A stretch of DNA of 64,000 nucleotides from Arthrobacter sp. MSA 4-2 (GCF_016405885.1 NZ_JAEKGC010000006.1:1-64000); one strand, 5' to 3'. Numbered from the stretch's first letter, positions 51,081 to 59,701 are shown. Program-made: numbers and translations. The notes: generated by a model not told the origin, from the sequence alone.

Positions 51081-52670
51081 TCAGAAGATCGCGTTGAGTC
51101 CGTTCCACCCGCTGCCGATCTGCACTCGGGGCAACCACCCGCCTGACCCATTGCCCCGGTACAGCCACAGGTTGCCCTGACGGTCCCGTCCCACGACGTC
51201 GGCGGTACGGTCGCCATTGAGATCTCCGGGGCTCATCACCGCCGTCAGTGAATTCCAGCCTGATCCCACCCGGACGCGCGGCAGCCACCCGCCTGCGCCG
51301 TTTCCCGGATACAGCCATAGGTATCCCGTCGCCGTTTCGCGTGCCAAGAGGTCCACACGTCCGTCGCCGTTGAAGTCCCCCGGTCCGACGATGGAGTTGA
51401 ATGAGTTCCAGCCAGTTCCCGCCCGGACCCGCGGCAACCATCCACCGGTACCGTTTCCCCGGTACAGCCACAGGTACCCGGTCGACCGCTCCCGCGCGAG
51501 AACATCGACGAACTGATCTCCGTTGAAATCGCCTGGCCCCACGATGGAATTGAACACGTTCCAGCCGGTTCCCACCCGTACCCGTGGCAACCATCCGCCG
51601 GTTCCGTTTCCCCGGTAGAGCCACAGATATCCGGTGGCCGCTTCCCGGGCCAGCACGTCGGCTTTTCCGTCACCGTTGAAGTCACCTGGTGTCTCGAGCG
51701 CGTTCAGCGGACCCCAGCCCGCTCCGATGCGTGTACCAGCCCATACCGCGCCGTTCCCCTTCCCCCGATACAGCCGGAGGTCTCCGGTCGCCGTCACCCG
51801 GGCCATCAGGTCGTTGTTCCAGTCGCCGTCGAAGTCGGCGGTGGACCGCGAGAGGGTCGATGCCGGGACGGCTAAGGGCGTGAAGGCGTAGGGTTCGCAG
51901 GTCAGATCGTAGTCCCGTGTGTCGTCGTACCACTGAGAGAGGTACACCCGGCCGCCGGAGAAGCTGGACTGCCGGCATCGATCCAGCGCTTCGCTCGGAT
52001 AGTCGAGCCTGCCAGCGGTGGCCCACACCGGCACCCCGGGCAACCGCCACGACCCGGTGATGTCAGCCCAACCCGCCGCATAGGAGTACAGCCCGTAGGA
52101 AAACCCCGAGTCACGGAGGCCGCGCATCAGCCCTTCGATGATGAGCCGGTTATCCCGCCGCTGAGCGGCGGTGCCCGTCGGCCAGGGTTGAGCCGGACGC
52201 GGCTCGACGTCGATCCATACAACCGGCGGACGGAAACCGACCCGGCTCATGCTGGCGACGGCGAACTTCGCCTCGGCGTAACCCACGTTGGACAATTGTG
52301 CGGCCCGGGTGGTGGCAGTCCACGGTCCCCGGGCACCGTACGCACTCAACTGCGCTGCAGTGGGGAACGCAGCCATTGCGTAACCGTGGGTCTTCTTGTT
52401 GTTGTTTCTGGCCCAGTTGACTTGGCTTGCCAGACAAGGATTCTCGGTGAAGGGCAAACCCTTCGTCAGCCCAATGATGACGAATTGGGTGGAGACCGGT
52501 GGCAGAGGCAAACCAAACCCGCCGACGGAGGACGGACACTGAGGCCAGGACACGTCGTGGCCATAGAGGGGCGCGGCGTGAACCGGCGGTGCGACGGTCA
52601 CGGACCCAGACAAGAGGGCAAGCGATGTTCCGAGAGCTAGAACCATCCGGCGGAGCGAGCCAACCACCAT
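51081..52670 (-). CDS. secreted GH25-like domain with five FG-GAP/VCBS-type repeats
   Basis: A 529-residue exported protein. Signal peptide MVVGSLRRMVLALGTSLALL ending near PPVHAAPLYG, then a TIM-barrel-like region (about 33-260) starting GHDVSWPQCPS, with VVWIDVEPRP supplying the D-x-E pair seen in GH25 lysozymes and YLSQWYDD at the end of the barrel. Five repeats of 51 residues follow (PGDFNGDG.ADVLARE, YLWLYRGNG, GWLPRVRVGTGWN), an FG-GAP-like beta-propeller. ATG at 52670 is used because GAGG lies 9 bases before it; the upstream ATG at 52688 has no site. Likely acts on cell-wall polymers outside the cell. Confidence 0.82.
   Translation of the reverse strand: MVVGSLRRMVLALGTSLALLSGSVTVAPPVHAAPLYGHDVSWPQCPSSVGGFGLPLPPVSTQFVIIGLTKGLPFTENPCLASQVNWARNNNKKTHGYAMAAFPTAAQLSAYGARGPWTATTRAAQLSNVGYAEAKFAVASMSRVGFRPPVVWIDVEPRPAQPWPTGTAAQRRDNRLIIEGLMRGLRDSGFSYGLYSYAAGWADITGSWRLPGVPVWATAGRLDYPSEALDRCRQSSFSGGRVYLSQWYDDTRDYDLTCEPYAFTPLAVPASTLSRSTADFDGDWNNDLMARVTATGDLRLYRGKGNGAVWAGTRIGAGWGPLNALETPGDFNGDGKADVLAREAATGYLWLYRGNGTGGWLPRVRVGTGWNVFNSIVGPGDFNGDQFVDVLARERSTGYLWLYRGNGTGGWLPRVRAGTGWNSFNSIVGPGDFNGDGRVDLLARETATGYLWLYPGNGAGGWLPRVRVGSGWNSLTAVMSPGDLNGDRTADVVGRDRQGNLWLYRGNGSGGWLPRVQIGSGWNGLNAIF
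51087..51841 (-). repeat. tandem 153-bp coding repeats
   Basis: About five units encoding the FG-GAP-like repeats; the central units are nearly identical at DNA level (for example the YLWLYRGNGTGGWLPRVR segment), so recent unit duplication or recombination is likely. Confidence 0.85.
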
Positions 52671-52717
52671 GCCAACCACCTCATCCAAGGTGAGTATTTT
52701 ATCGCCGATCGCGGGTC

Positions 52718-53032
52718 TTGGTCGGTTGGAGGCTTATCACAATTGAGGGTCCAATTGGGGTCGGAAGCCGCTCCAGCCTCTCGATCATCTCTCGGGAACT
52801 CGCTGGGGATTCCAACCCCGACGCTCAGCAGATTGTGGCCGACGGGTTGGCACGGTCCATCGTGCGGCAGGTGAACGCAGCATGGCTGGGCAACCTCGCC
52901 GCCCCTGCACCCAAGGGCCTGGCTTCCCTGACGACGTCGGGCGTCGTCACCGCTGGCGGGCTGGTAAACCCGGTTCCATTTGCGGCAGCGTTCTCCAATG
53001 CTGATGGACAACCGCCCCTGGGTAACACCTGA
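52718..53032 (+). pseudogene. relic of a phage HK97-type major capsid gene
   Basis: A 104-codon open frame includes LSIISRELAGDSNPDAQQIV, ADGLARSIVRQVNAAWLGN and GLVNPVPFAAAFSNADG. The pattern SRELxxDSNPDAQxxVxDGLARxIxxxxDxAFLxG is that of tailed-phage HK97-fold major capsid proteins. The normal N-terminal scaffold/delta domain and the C-terminal P-domain region are missing, no ribosome-binding site is evident, and no other phage genes are near, so it is a degraded fragment. The function is lost; it marks a past prophage insertion. Confidence 0.75.
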
Positions 53033-53107
53033 TAATGAAAGAACCGGCCCCGTTTTTCGCCTGAGGTTGAATGCTCTCGTTCTGTCTGGCTTAGACCCAG
53101 ATCGAGC

Positions 53108-53761
53108 CTAGTACTTAACGACCGTGAGTGAGGCGGCCGGGCACTGGTCGGCTTTCTGAACCAGGACGGCCTTCTCTCGTGAGTCGACGGTCATGCCCCA
53201 CCGCGTCTTCACCATGACCCACTGGGCGATGTAGGAGCACTGGTTGGCCGGCGGCATCCAGTCCTCGGGGCCCTTGGCCTGCTTCTGCTGGTTCAGCAGG
53301 TTCGTCTGCGCGTTCAGCGAATGGGCGTAAAGGTCGTTGTAGAACGTGACCCTGCGGGCCTGGGTCCAGTTCCGGGCACCGGAGCCCCAGGCCTCGGCCA
53401 CCGGGACCAAGTGGTCGATCTGCACCGTGGTGGGCGAGGTGTGGACCTTGTTGTCCCAGCTCGTGACCCACCGGCCGGCAGTGACAGTGCACCCGCCCGA
53501 ACTGTAGGTCGGCGCCACCCTGGTTTCGGAGATGAGGACCTCGGCGCGGGTGTACTGGCAGTCCCTGTTCGTGTCGATCCAGCCGCTGCCAAAGTACCGG
53601 GCCCGGTCATAGCCAAGATTGTTCTCTGCGGCGAGGGGCAGGGCGCGGGCCGCAGCCCGCAGATTTGTGGTGTAGGTGGTCCCTGCGTCTGCAGGAACGG
53701 TAATTCCGGTGAAGAGGAGCCCCGCGGTGAACGCGGCGATGAGACCAGCTTTGATTTTCAT
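53108..53761 (-). CDS. secreted HNH-family nuclease (DUF1524-like)
   Basis: A 217-residue exported protein. Signal peptide MKIKAGLIAAFTAGLLFTGI with cleavage near VPADAGTT. The nuclease region holds QIDHLVPVAEAWGSGARNWT with the DH metal/catalytic pair, followed by FYNDLYAHSLNAQTNLLNQQ and GPEDWMPPANQCSYIAQWVM, as in the GmrSD-like/HNH DUF1524 secreted nucleases of Actinobacteria. Four cysteines suggest disulfides. ATG at 53761 is chosen because the signal peptide starts there; an upstream in-frame start at 53818 exists. Likely degrades extracellular DNA. Confidence 0.88.
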   Translation of the reverse strand: MKIKAGLIAAFTAGLLFTGITVPADAGTTYTTNLRAAARALPLAAENNLGYDRARYFGSGWIDTNRDCQYTRAEVLISETRVAPTYSSGGCTVTAGRWVTSWDNKVHTSPTTVQIDHLVPVAEAWGSGARNWTQARRVTFYNDLYAHSLNAQTNLLNQQKQAKGPEDWMPPANQCSYIAQWVMVKTRWGMTVDSREKAVLVQKADQCPAASLTVVKY

Positions 53762-54372
53762 GATTTCCCAGCTTTCGGGCGCCTCCAGCAAGCGCCATAT
53801 ACACAAATTTGCGGCCAACCCCGCCTAGAGATCCTCCAATGACAGAAATACAGTGGTCAGGCCCACGCAATACGGTGTCACCACGAGGTCCAGCTGTTTC
53901 CCTATACCGGGCACTGATCCACTGCCACTGCCTCCGGGATGGTGTCTTAAATCCGTACCGTAGTCGGGGAGATGCGCACCTTCTTGTCCAGGTGATCATC
54001 TTCGGGTTCGGCCTCAGCGCGTGAACATCTGCCACCGCGAATTCGCTGAACCCATATTTCCTCCGAAAACATGATAGGCCGTAGCCCGCCAGCCGAAACC
54101 AAGGAATTACAGAGGTTTTATGCAGTTTTAACGCACCAAACCGATCTGTCACAACCCGCGTGGGAAAGTGACGCAGTGTCTAGGAGAACGCTGAAAATTT
54201 TCGTGCGAATGGGGAAAAATTGGGAGCGAATAGCGGGTTGCCGCTACGCCTGAAAGGCGCCCCACCTACGGTCTCACCTAGAACGCGGGGAGGACCCGCG
54301 TCTCATCCTGCGAATGCCTGGGTGTATCTACTACCGTCGATGGGTAGGGATGTGTCGGTGGTCGTTTTGTAC
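53762..54372. other. non-coding interval between nuclease and Tad region
   Basis: 611 bases of visibly lower GC with no supported gene. The only structure noticed is a hairpin with arms ACGCGGG/CCCGCGT (54283-54289, 54295-54301). It may be decayed sequence left by the events that produced the neighbouring phage and cpaF relics. Confidence 0.5.
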
Positions 54373-54716
54373 CGCGCCCGAGACGAGGATGTTCACCCAG
54401 CCCCGATCGCGGCGCCCAGGAACCGGGCCGCCTGCGGCGTCAGCGTCCCCAGCCCGATGAGGTGCTCCAGGCGGGTAGCCGGGTGACGAACCGGCGGATA
54501 TTTACAGCCCAGTGCCTGCGGGTGACATCCAAGATCACCACGTGCAGCCTCGAGCCATCGGGCAGGGAGGCATCGACAAAGGACGAGGAGGGATCGACGC
54601 GCCGCCCCGAAGACTTGAGCATCCACTCCACGAGGTCCCGGACTTGCTGGGGGCAGGTCAACGAGGTCAGTTGGGAGTCTATGCCGCGGGCGACGTTCAA
54701 CTTCGGGGGGACGCTG
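54373..54716 (-). pseudogene. decayed fragment of a second tadA/cpaF gene
   Basis: About 340 bases aligning by eye with 58752-59107 inside the intact ATPase gene, roughly 85% alike. Translated, it reads LTSLTCPQQVRDLVEWMLKS and FVDASLPDGSRLHVVILDVT in one frame, then TRLEHLIGLGTLTPQAARFL in another: a single base is missing near 54478 compared with the intact gene. Neither the Walker A region nor the N-terminus is present. It is in the same orientation as the Tad operon and sits just beyond its last gene. Confidence 0.85.
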
Positions 54717-54761
54717 GCTCACTGCTCCTCGCCCGTTGCTTTCTGTGTCCTCGCTGTGCCG

Positions 54762-55226
54762 TCAGCGGGTGAGTTCGGAGCGGGCGTCGGCGGTGGCGGT
54801 GATCGGGATTCCGTCGGGCACCAGGACGGTGACCAGGGGCGGGTGGACGACGGCGGTGAGGACCACCTGCGCGGTCCTGCCGTCAGGTGTGCCAGTCGCC
54901 CGATCCACGGCCAGGGAGGGAAGCCGCTGTCCTGCGCCGGTGCGCTGCAGATACCCCTCGGCCGTGGACCGCACGGTGCCGGGGTCAAGCACCGGTTGCG
55001 GGCCGGTGCCCGCTGTGGGGTCGATGGTGAAGGTGTCCGCGGCGGTCAGGGCGGCGCCGTCGGCCGCCGACAACAGGCGCGAATGCCCGAGGTAGACCGC
55101 CGATGCGGCAAGCACCACCGCCAGGACCAGCAACAGCAACAGCAGATAACCGATGATCAGCACCCCCACCTGACCGTCCTCGTCCGCCCAGCCGATTCCC
55201 CGTCCGGCCTCTCCCCCTGCCTTCAT
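54762..55226 (-). CDS. TadG-like pilus-assembly / secreted TadE-neighbour protein
   Basis: A 154-residue protein. A short N-terminal cytoplasmic part (MKAGGEAGRGIGWADEDGQV) leads into one membrane span (LIIGYLLLLLLVLAVVLAAS), then an exported region with YLGHSRLLSAADGAALTAAD, the signature of Tad-locus TadG-like proteins in Actinobacteria. It is the last gene of the operon, 7 bases after the preceding stop. The start at 55226 is chosen for length; the frame opens at 55292 within the previous gene. Confidence 0.78.
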   Translation of the reverse strand: MKAGGEAGRGIGWADEDGQVGVLIIGYLLLLLLVLAVVLAASAVYLGHSRLLSAADGAALTAADTFTIDPTAGTGPQPVLDPGTVRSTAEGYLQRTGAGQRLPSLAVDRATGTPDGRTAQVVLTAVVHPPLVTVLVPDGIPITATADARSELTR

Positions 55227-55233
55227 GCCGGGC

Positions 55234-55707
55234 TCATCCGAACCGCTCCACCGACTGGGTGGCACTCGAATCCACCGTGACCGCCGAGTCATTCACCCCG
55301 GGCATGGCGGGAATCAGCGGCAGCGGCACCGCCAGGCGGACCACGACCGTGACGGTGGAACCCGGGGAAAGACAGACACCGTCACAGGACAACTCAACCT
55401 GGGCCTGCTCCGGGGAGAAACCGAAGTTCTCCACCGCCACCAGGGCCGCCTGCCGCGCCTGGGCCTGACCCTGCTCCGGAGTGTCGGCCTCTACGAACAC
55501 CTTGGCCGCGTGGTCGGCCGCACCCACCACAGCGAACGAACCGCCCTGCAGCTGCCCCGCCGACAGGATCAGGTAGACCACTGGGACCAGCAAGATCAGA
55601 CCGAGGAACGTGAACTCGAGCACCGCGCTGCCAGCCTCCTCCCGAGCCCGGAAGCGTGCAGTGCGGACCAGCCCGGACCGGGCGGGCCTACGACGGAAGG
55701 ACCGCAC
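55234..55707 (-). CDS. TadE-like pseudopilin (second copy)
   Basis: A 157-residue protein. A basic N-terminus is followed by EEAGSAVLEFTFLGLILLVP, the TadE-type prepilin-like motif (G/A then E at +5) and hydrophobic helix. The exported part has one cysteine pair (LSCDGVCLS) that could be a disulfide. GTG start at 55707 overlaps the previous gene by 20 bases. Confidence 0.82.
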   Translation of the reverse strand: MRSFRRRPARSGLVRTARFRAREEAGSAVLEFTFLGLILLVPVVYLILSAGQLQGGSFAVVGAADHAAKVFVEADTPEQGQAQARQAALVAVENFGFSPEQAQVELSCDGVCLSPGSTVTVVVRLAVPLPLIPAMPGVNDSAVTVDSSATQSVERFG

Positions 55708-56086
55708 GGCCCTGCACCTCCAGCACCCCGGCCGGACCGAGCAGACCCACCACCGGAAGCGGAGCCCGCACCACCACCTCCACGAACTGCGCCCCCGGGG
55801 CCCCCGAGCGTTGGACCGTCACATCCGAAGCGAAGTCCTCCCCCACCCCCGCGGTGATCAGCTCGGCGGTACGCTGCCCGGCATCCCCGGGACTTCGGTC
55901 GGCAAGGGTCCCGTACCGGGCACCCGAGGCGGCCGCGTCGATCAGGGTGTTGCGCACGTGCAGCACCAGCATCAGCTGGACCACCGCCAGGAAAATCACC
56001 GTGAGCAGCCCGCCGATCAGCGCGAAATCGACAACCGCCGATCCCGCCTCACCCCGCAGGCCCCGGCGAACTCGCGACCGCACCAC
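55688..56086 (-). CDS. TadE-like pseudopilin
   Basis: A 132-residue protein with the motif GEAGSAVVDFALIGGLLTVI (aspartate instead of glutamate at the usual +5) followed by a hydrophobic helix and a beta-rich exported domain ending QGRAVLPS. GTG start directly after the Flp-like gene stop. Minor pseudopilins of this kind are needed for assembly of Flp pili in Tad systems. Confidence 0.85.
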   Translation of the reverse strand: MVRSRVRRGLRGEAGSAVVDFALIGGLLTVIFLAVVQLMLVLHVRNTLIDAAASGARYGTLADRSPGDAGQRTAELITAGVGEDFASDVTVQRSGAPGAQFVEVVVRAPLPVVGLLGPAGVLEVQGRAVLPS

Positions 56087-56299
56087 CTACGGGGACACCT
56101 GATTCATCGCCGCCTCGAACAGGCCCTGCAGCGCAGGCCCCGCCAGGGCCAGCAGCCCCGCCACAAGGACCGCCGACATCAGCGTGATCATCACCCACCC
56201 GGGCACATCCCCGCGCTCAGCGTCGGGGTCGGAGACGACCCGCCGGTAGATGGCGGCGAGGGCCAGCCAGGCGCGGGCACCACTTCGATCTCTTGCCAT
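56087..56299 (-). CDS. Flp-type pilin-like protein
   Basis: A 70-residue protein: MARDRSGARAWLALAAIYRR, then DAERGDVPGWVMITLMSAVL and a hydrophobic helix VAGLLALAGPALQGLFEAAM. Position and size fit the small pilin encoded between tadC and tadE genes in actinobacterial Tad loci; cleavage would be expected near ERG-D. The usual Flp glutamate at +5 is not present, so it is a divergent pilin. ATG at 56299 chosen because GGAG lies 7 bases before it (alternative 56311). Confidence 0.72.
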   Translation of the reverse strand: MARDRSGARAWLALAAIYRRVVSDPDAERGDVPGWVMITLMSAVLVAGLLALAGPALQGLFEAAMNQVSP

Positions 56300-56343
56300 T
56301 GTCGTCTCCATTCTCTGAGCGGCCGGCTTTCCGGTCGTGCGGT

Positions 56344-57288
56344 TCAGAATCCAAGGTTGATCAGCGCAATGCCGGGGTACACGGCGAAGAGGACAGTCAG
56401 GGGAAGCACACCGAAGACCAGCGGAACCATCATGGCGATCTCCTTCTTACCGGCCGATTCCATGAGCTCCCGTTTGGACATGTCGCGCACGTCCTGCGCC
56501 TGGGCCCTCAGCACCTCGGCCAGCGGGGTGCCGCGCTGGACCGCGACGGTCAGCCCGTCGACGAACCGGGCAAGCGGGGCCAGCTGGGTGCGGCGGGAGA
56601 ACTCCTGGAACGCTTCGACCACCGGGGTCCCAGCCCGGGTTTCGGCAAGCACCCGCCCGAACTCCCCGGCCAGCTCGCCGCGGGCGGTCCTGCACACCCG
56701 TTCCAGGGCGCCGGTCGCGCTCTCTCCGGCGCTGACGGCCAGCGCCATCAGTTCGGCAAGGCTGGGAAATTCCGCGAGCATCCGCGTCTCCCGGCGCGGG
56801 ATCTGCCGGGTCAGGAGATAGTCGCGGAACAGGTACCCTCCGACGGTGCAGGCGAGAACCAGGACCGCAGCGAAGAACGCGTTCGATCGTCCGGAGCCGG
56901 CTGCCAGGACCGTCAGGGCGGTGGACGCACCGAGTCCGAGCGCCGCCCAGAGGATCTGCTGGGCCCGGAAGTCGGTAACGCTCAGTCCTCCACCGGCCTG
57001 CACCAGTCGGCGGTCCAGCAGGGTCGATGCGGGATTGAACCGGTTCAGCCGGCGCACCGCATCACGGAGAACCGGCTGCAGGATGCGGCCCAGGGGGCCG
57101 AAGGGTGCCGGGCGGCCCGCGTCCGCGCCGAGCAGGCGGGACCGGACGTCCACGACCTTCAGCTGCGGGCTGATCCGGTCCACGAATCGGACACTCCGCG
57201 CCGACGGCAGCCCCGCGAGCACCATCCACAGGCCAAGTCCGAGCGTACCGCCCGCCAGGAGGGACATTGCCACCACCTGCCCGGTCAC
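56344..57288 (-). CDS. tadC: type II secretion/Tad inner membrane protein TadC
   Basis: Platform membrane protein of 314 residues with a T2SSF domain at about 150-290 (PSLAELMALAVSAGESATGA, FQEFSRRTQLAPLARFVDGL, GTPLAEVLRAQAQDVRDMSK) and hydrophobic spans at both ends (VAMSLLAGGTLGLGLWMVL; IAMMVPLVFGVLPLTVLFAV). It works with TadB and the ATPase to extrude or pull the pilin fibre. GTG start overlaps the tadB stop by 4 bases. Confidence 0.88.
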   Translation of the reverse strand: MTGQVVAMSLLAGGTLGLGLWMVLAGLPSARSVRFVDRISPQLKVVDVRSRLLGADAGRPAPFGPLGRILQPVLRDAVRRLNRFNPASTLLDRRLVQAGGGLSVTDFRAQQILWAALGLGASTALTVLAAGSGRSNAFFAAVLVLACTVGGYLFRDYLLTRQIPRRETRMLAEFPSLAELMALAVSAGESATGALERVCRTARGELAGEFGRVLAETRAGTPVVEAFQEFSRRTQLAPLARFVDGLTVAVQRGTPLAEVLRAQAQDVRDMSKRELMESAGKKEIAMMVPLVFGVLPLTVLFAVYPGIALINLGF

Positions 57289-58142
57289 CGGAGCACCCTC
57301 TCGTCCTCGGGCAGTGCGCCGATACGCAGCATCATGCGGTAGCAGACGATCGACACCACTAGGCCTCCGGCCAGGACCAGAGCGCCGGCACCGGAGTTGT
57401 AGGCGCGGACGGCTTCAGGCCGGGTCGCCAACAGGAGCAGCACGAACCACGGTGCAGCCACGGCGAGCCGGGCCGCGTTGACCGTCCAGGACTGGCGCGC
57501 CTCGAGTTCATTGCGGGTGCGGGCGCTGTCGCGGAGGAACTCCGAGAGGGTGCCCAGCAGCCGGCCGAGGTCCGACCCTCCCACCTCGCGGGTCATCCGC
57601 AGGGCCTCGACGATGCGGTCGGCCACCGGGTCGGCGAGCCGATCCTTGAGCCTGCTCAACGAGTCATCGAACTGCCCACCCGCCCGGTAATCCGCCGCGA
57701 ACTCCCGAAACGCGCCGCGCAGTTCGGCCGGCCCTTTGTCGGCGAGCTGCATCAGCGCCTCGGGCAGCGAGAGACCGGCACGGATTGCGGAGCGCAGGTG
57801 ATCGACGACGTCGGGCCAGAGCTCCCGCAGTGACGCCGTCCGCTTCGCCGCCCGCCACCGCACCAGGGCATAGGGGGCCGAGGCACCGAATAAGGCGAAA
57901 CAGACAGCGATGGGCATCGAGCGGACCAGGACAACGGCAGTCAGAAGGACGAGGAACCCAGTGACGGCGCAGGCGCCCAGCAGCCCCCGCACCGACACCG
58001 AGCCGACCCCGGCCCGCACGAGCAGCTCCCGCAACCGTGGGGTCCGCCGCGGGTGGGCGGAACTCCGGGGAGGCGGGCCCCAGCACGCCCACCAGATCAG
58101 GAAGAGCCCGGTCCCGAGCATCACGCCCAGGAGCGCGCTCAC
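57285..58142 (-). CDS. tadB: type II secretion/Tad inner membrane protein TadB
   Basis: Partner platform protein of 285 residues with a T2SSF domain at about 100-230 (WPDVVDHLRSAIRAGLSLPE, FDDSLSRLKDRLADPVADRI, GTLSEFLRDSARTRNELEAR) and spans near the N-terminus and the end (APWFVLLLLATRP). GTG start overlaps the ATPase stop (GTGA). Confidence 0.88.
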   Translation of the reverse strand: MSALLGVMLGTGLFLIWWACWGPPPRSSAHPRRTPRLRELLVRAGVGSVSVRGLLGACAVTGFLVLLTAVVLVRSMPIAVCFALFGASAPYALVRWRAAKRTASLRELWPDVVDHLRSAIRAGLSLPEALMQLADKGPAELRGAFREFAADYRAGGQFDDSLSRLKDRLADPVADRIVEALRMTREVGGSDLGRLLGTLSEFLRDSARTRNELEARQSWTVNAARLAVAAPWFVLLLLATRPEAVRAYNSGAGALVLAGGLVVSIVCYRMMLRIGALPEDERVLR

Positions 58143-59365
58143 CGGCCCTCCTCAAGGAGCGCCGCGATATCGACGCCGGCCGCGGCAAACTTCTCCTCCG
58201 CGGGCATGGCGGTGGCGCAGACCCGCAGGGCACCCTCCACCCACCGAAAGACGGGCGAGGACTCGATGACGCCGTTCTCCACCCGGGCGCCCACGGCCAT
58301 GATCTCCGTGACCCGCCGCTGGCCGTCGCCGGCTCGTGCGCAGTGCACCACGAGGTCGAGGCAGGATGCGACGGTGGGCACCACGAACTCACTCGTTATG
58401 TTTTTGCCCGCCAGCAGCGGCAGGGTGCAGATCTTGGTCAACGCGTCACGGGCGCTGTTCGCATGCACGCTGCACATCCCGGGTAGGCCGCTGTTCAATG
58501 CGATGAGCATGTCCAGGCTCTCCGCCTCCCGGACCTCCCCGACGATGAGCCGGTCCGGGCGCATCCGCAGGGCTTCCTTCACCAGGTGCCGGAGCGGGAT
58601 CTCCCCGGTGCCTTCGAGGTTCGGCTGCCGGCACTGAAGCCCGACGACGTCCCGCAGCGGCAGCTTCAGCTCGAAGATCTCTTCCACCGTAATCACGCGC
58701 TCACGCGGCGGAATCGAGGCGCCCAGGCAATTGAGCAGCGTGGTCTTCCCCGCCTGGGTGGCGCCGGAGACGAGGATGTTCAGCCCGGCCCCGACGGCGG
58801 CCCCGAGGAACCGGGCCGCCTGCGGCGTCAGCGTACCCAGCCCAATGAGGTGCTCCAGTCGGGTGGCCCGGGCGATGAACCGGCGGATATTGACCGCCCA
58901 ATGGCTGCGGGTGACATCCGGGATCACCACATGCAGCCTCGAGCCGTCGGGCAGGGAGGCATCGACGAAGGGCGAGGAAAGATCAAGGCGCCGCCCCGAG
59001 GACTTCAGCATCCGCTCCACGAGGTCCCGGACCTGCTGGGCGGTCAGGGTCAATGAGGTGAGCTCGGACTCCCCGCCGCGGGCGACATAGATCTCCGAGG
59101 GAGCGTTGATCCACAGCTCCTCGACCGTTGGATCATCAAGGAAGGGCTGCAGCACCCCGAACCCGGCGACGGCGTCATACACCTGTCGGCGCGCGTTCTC
59201 GAGGTGGCCCAGCGGGGGCAGGGAGCCCAAAATGGCCCGCTCGTCGTAGTCATTGACCGCGTCCTCGACCAGACGCAGGATCTCCGGGGCCTGCTCCGCG
59301 GGGTCAAGGCCCCGGCGGCGAATCAGCTCGCGCACTTCCTCCTCGACCATGCGCACAGCGTCCAT
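58139..59365 (-). CDS. tadA: Tad pilus assembly ATPase TadA/CpaF
   Basis: Hexameric secretion ATPase of 408 residues that powers pilus assembly. The N-terminal domain (about 1-180) contains DDPTVEELWINAPSEIYVAR and SLPDGSRLHVVIPDVTRSHW. Walker A is GATQAGKTTLLN (Gly201-Lys207), Asp box ITVEEIFELKLP, Walker B region LIVGEVREAESLDMLIALNS and His box GMCSVHANSARDAL. First gene of the operon; no cpaE/tadZ or rcp gene precedes it. ATG start with only GGGGG upstream. Confidence 0.93.
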   Translation of the reverse strand: MDAVRMVEEEVRELIRRRGLDPAEQAPEILRLVEDAVNDYDERAILGSLPPLGHLENARRQVYDAVAGFGVLQPFLDDPTVEELWINAPSEIYVARGGESELTSLTLTAQQVRDLVERMLKSSGRRLDLSSPFVDASLPDGSRLHVVIPDVTRSHWAVNIRRFIARATRLEHLIGLGTLTPQAARFLGAAVGAGLNILVSGATQAGKTTLLNCLGASIPPRERVITVEEIFELKLPLRDVVGLQCRQPNLEGTGEIPLRHLVKEALRMRPDRLIVGEVREAESLDMLIALNSGLPGMCSVHANSARDALTKICTLPLLAGKNITSEFVVPTVASCLDLVVHCARAGDGQRRVTEIMAVGARVENGVIESSPVFRWVEGALRVCATAMPAEEKFAAAGVDIAALLEEGR

Positions 59366-59419
59366 TCGAACCCCCGACCTAGGACTTCCATAAGAAGCAC
59401 CCCCAGCCGGCGCACCATC

Positions 59420-59448
59420 AGCCTAAGGAGTGGCACGCGGCAGGACCA
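59420..59448 (-). promoter_or_regulatory. candidate promoter of the Tad operon
   Basis: Minus strand: TGGTCC (59448-59443, three of six), 17-base spacer, TAGGCT (59425-59420). Start near 59413, about 48 bases before tadA. The 336-base gap 59366-59701 also holds the divergent start region of the Ig-repeat gene; nothing else was seen. Confidence 0.42.
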
Positions 59449-59701
59449 GTGCCGATTCGGCAATGTGGACAAATTTCTTCCGACGCTCCACGGCGGCCCT
59501 CCCAAGAGGAGCAAGGAAAAACGCTCTCCCGCGGTCGTCAATATGGGTTACTCTCTGAGGACCCGACGCGTTAAGTGCCTGCGGCAAGCAACCGATTGCT
59601 CCATCGATGCCTGTCCAAGCGACTGCAAAAGTGCGTCCAACAGCACCTCCCGTGCTGTGGTCGGGCAGGAAACGGTCTCGGAGCATCTAGTTGGGGAACT
59701 A

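Noticed and set aside
53607..54152. Minus-strand frame reaching into the 53.8-54.4 kb gap
   Set aside because: Out of frame with the HNH nuclease and rich in basic and aromatic residues without pattern; no start site support.
55610..56821. Plus-strand frame of 403 codons across the Tad genes
   Set aside because: Runs opposite TadE-like and tadC genes that have clear motifs; low-complexity Arg/Ser/Pro translation.
59204..59701. Upstream extension of the large Ig-repeat protein
   Set aside because: It is antisense to tadA and has no ribosome-binding site; the ATG at 59702 precedes a normal signal peptide.
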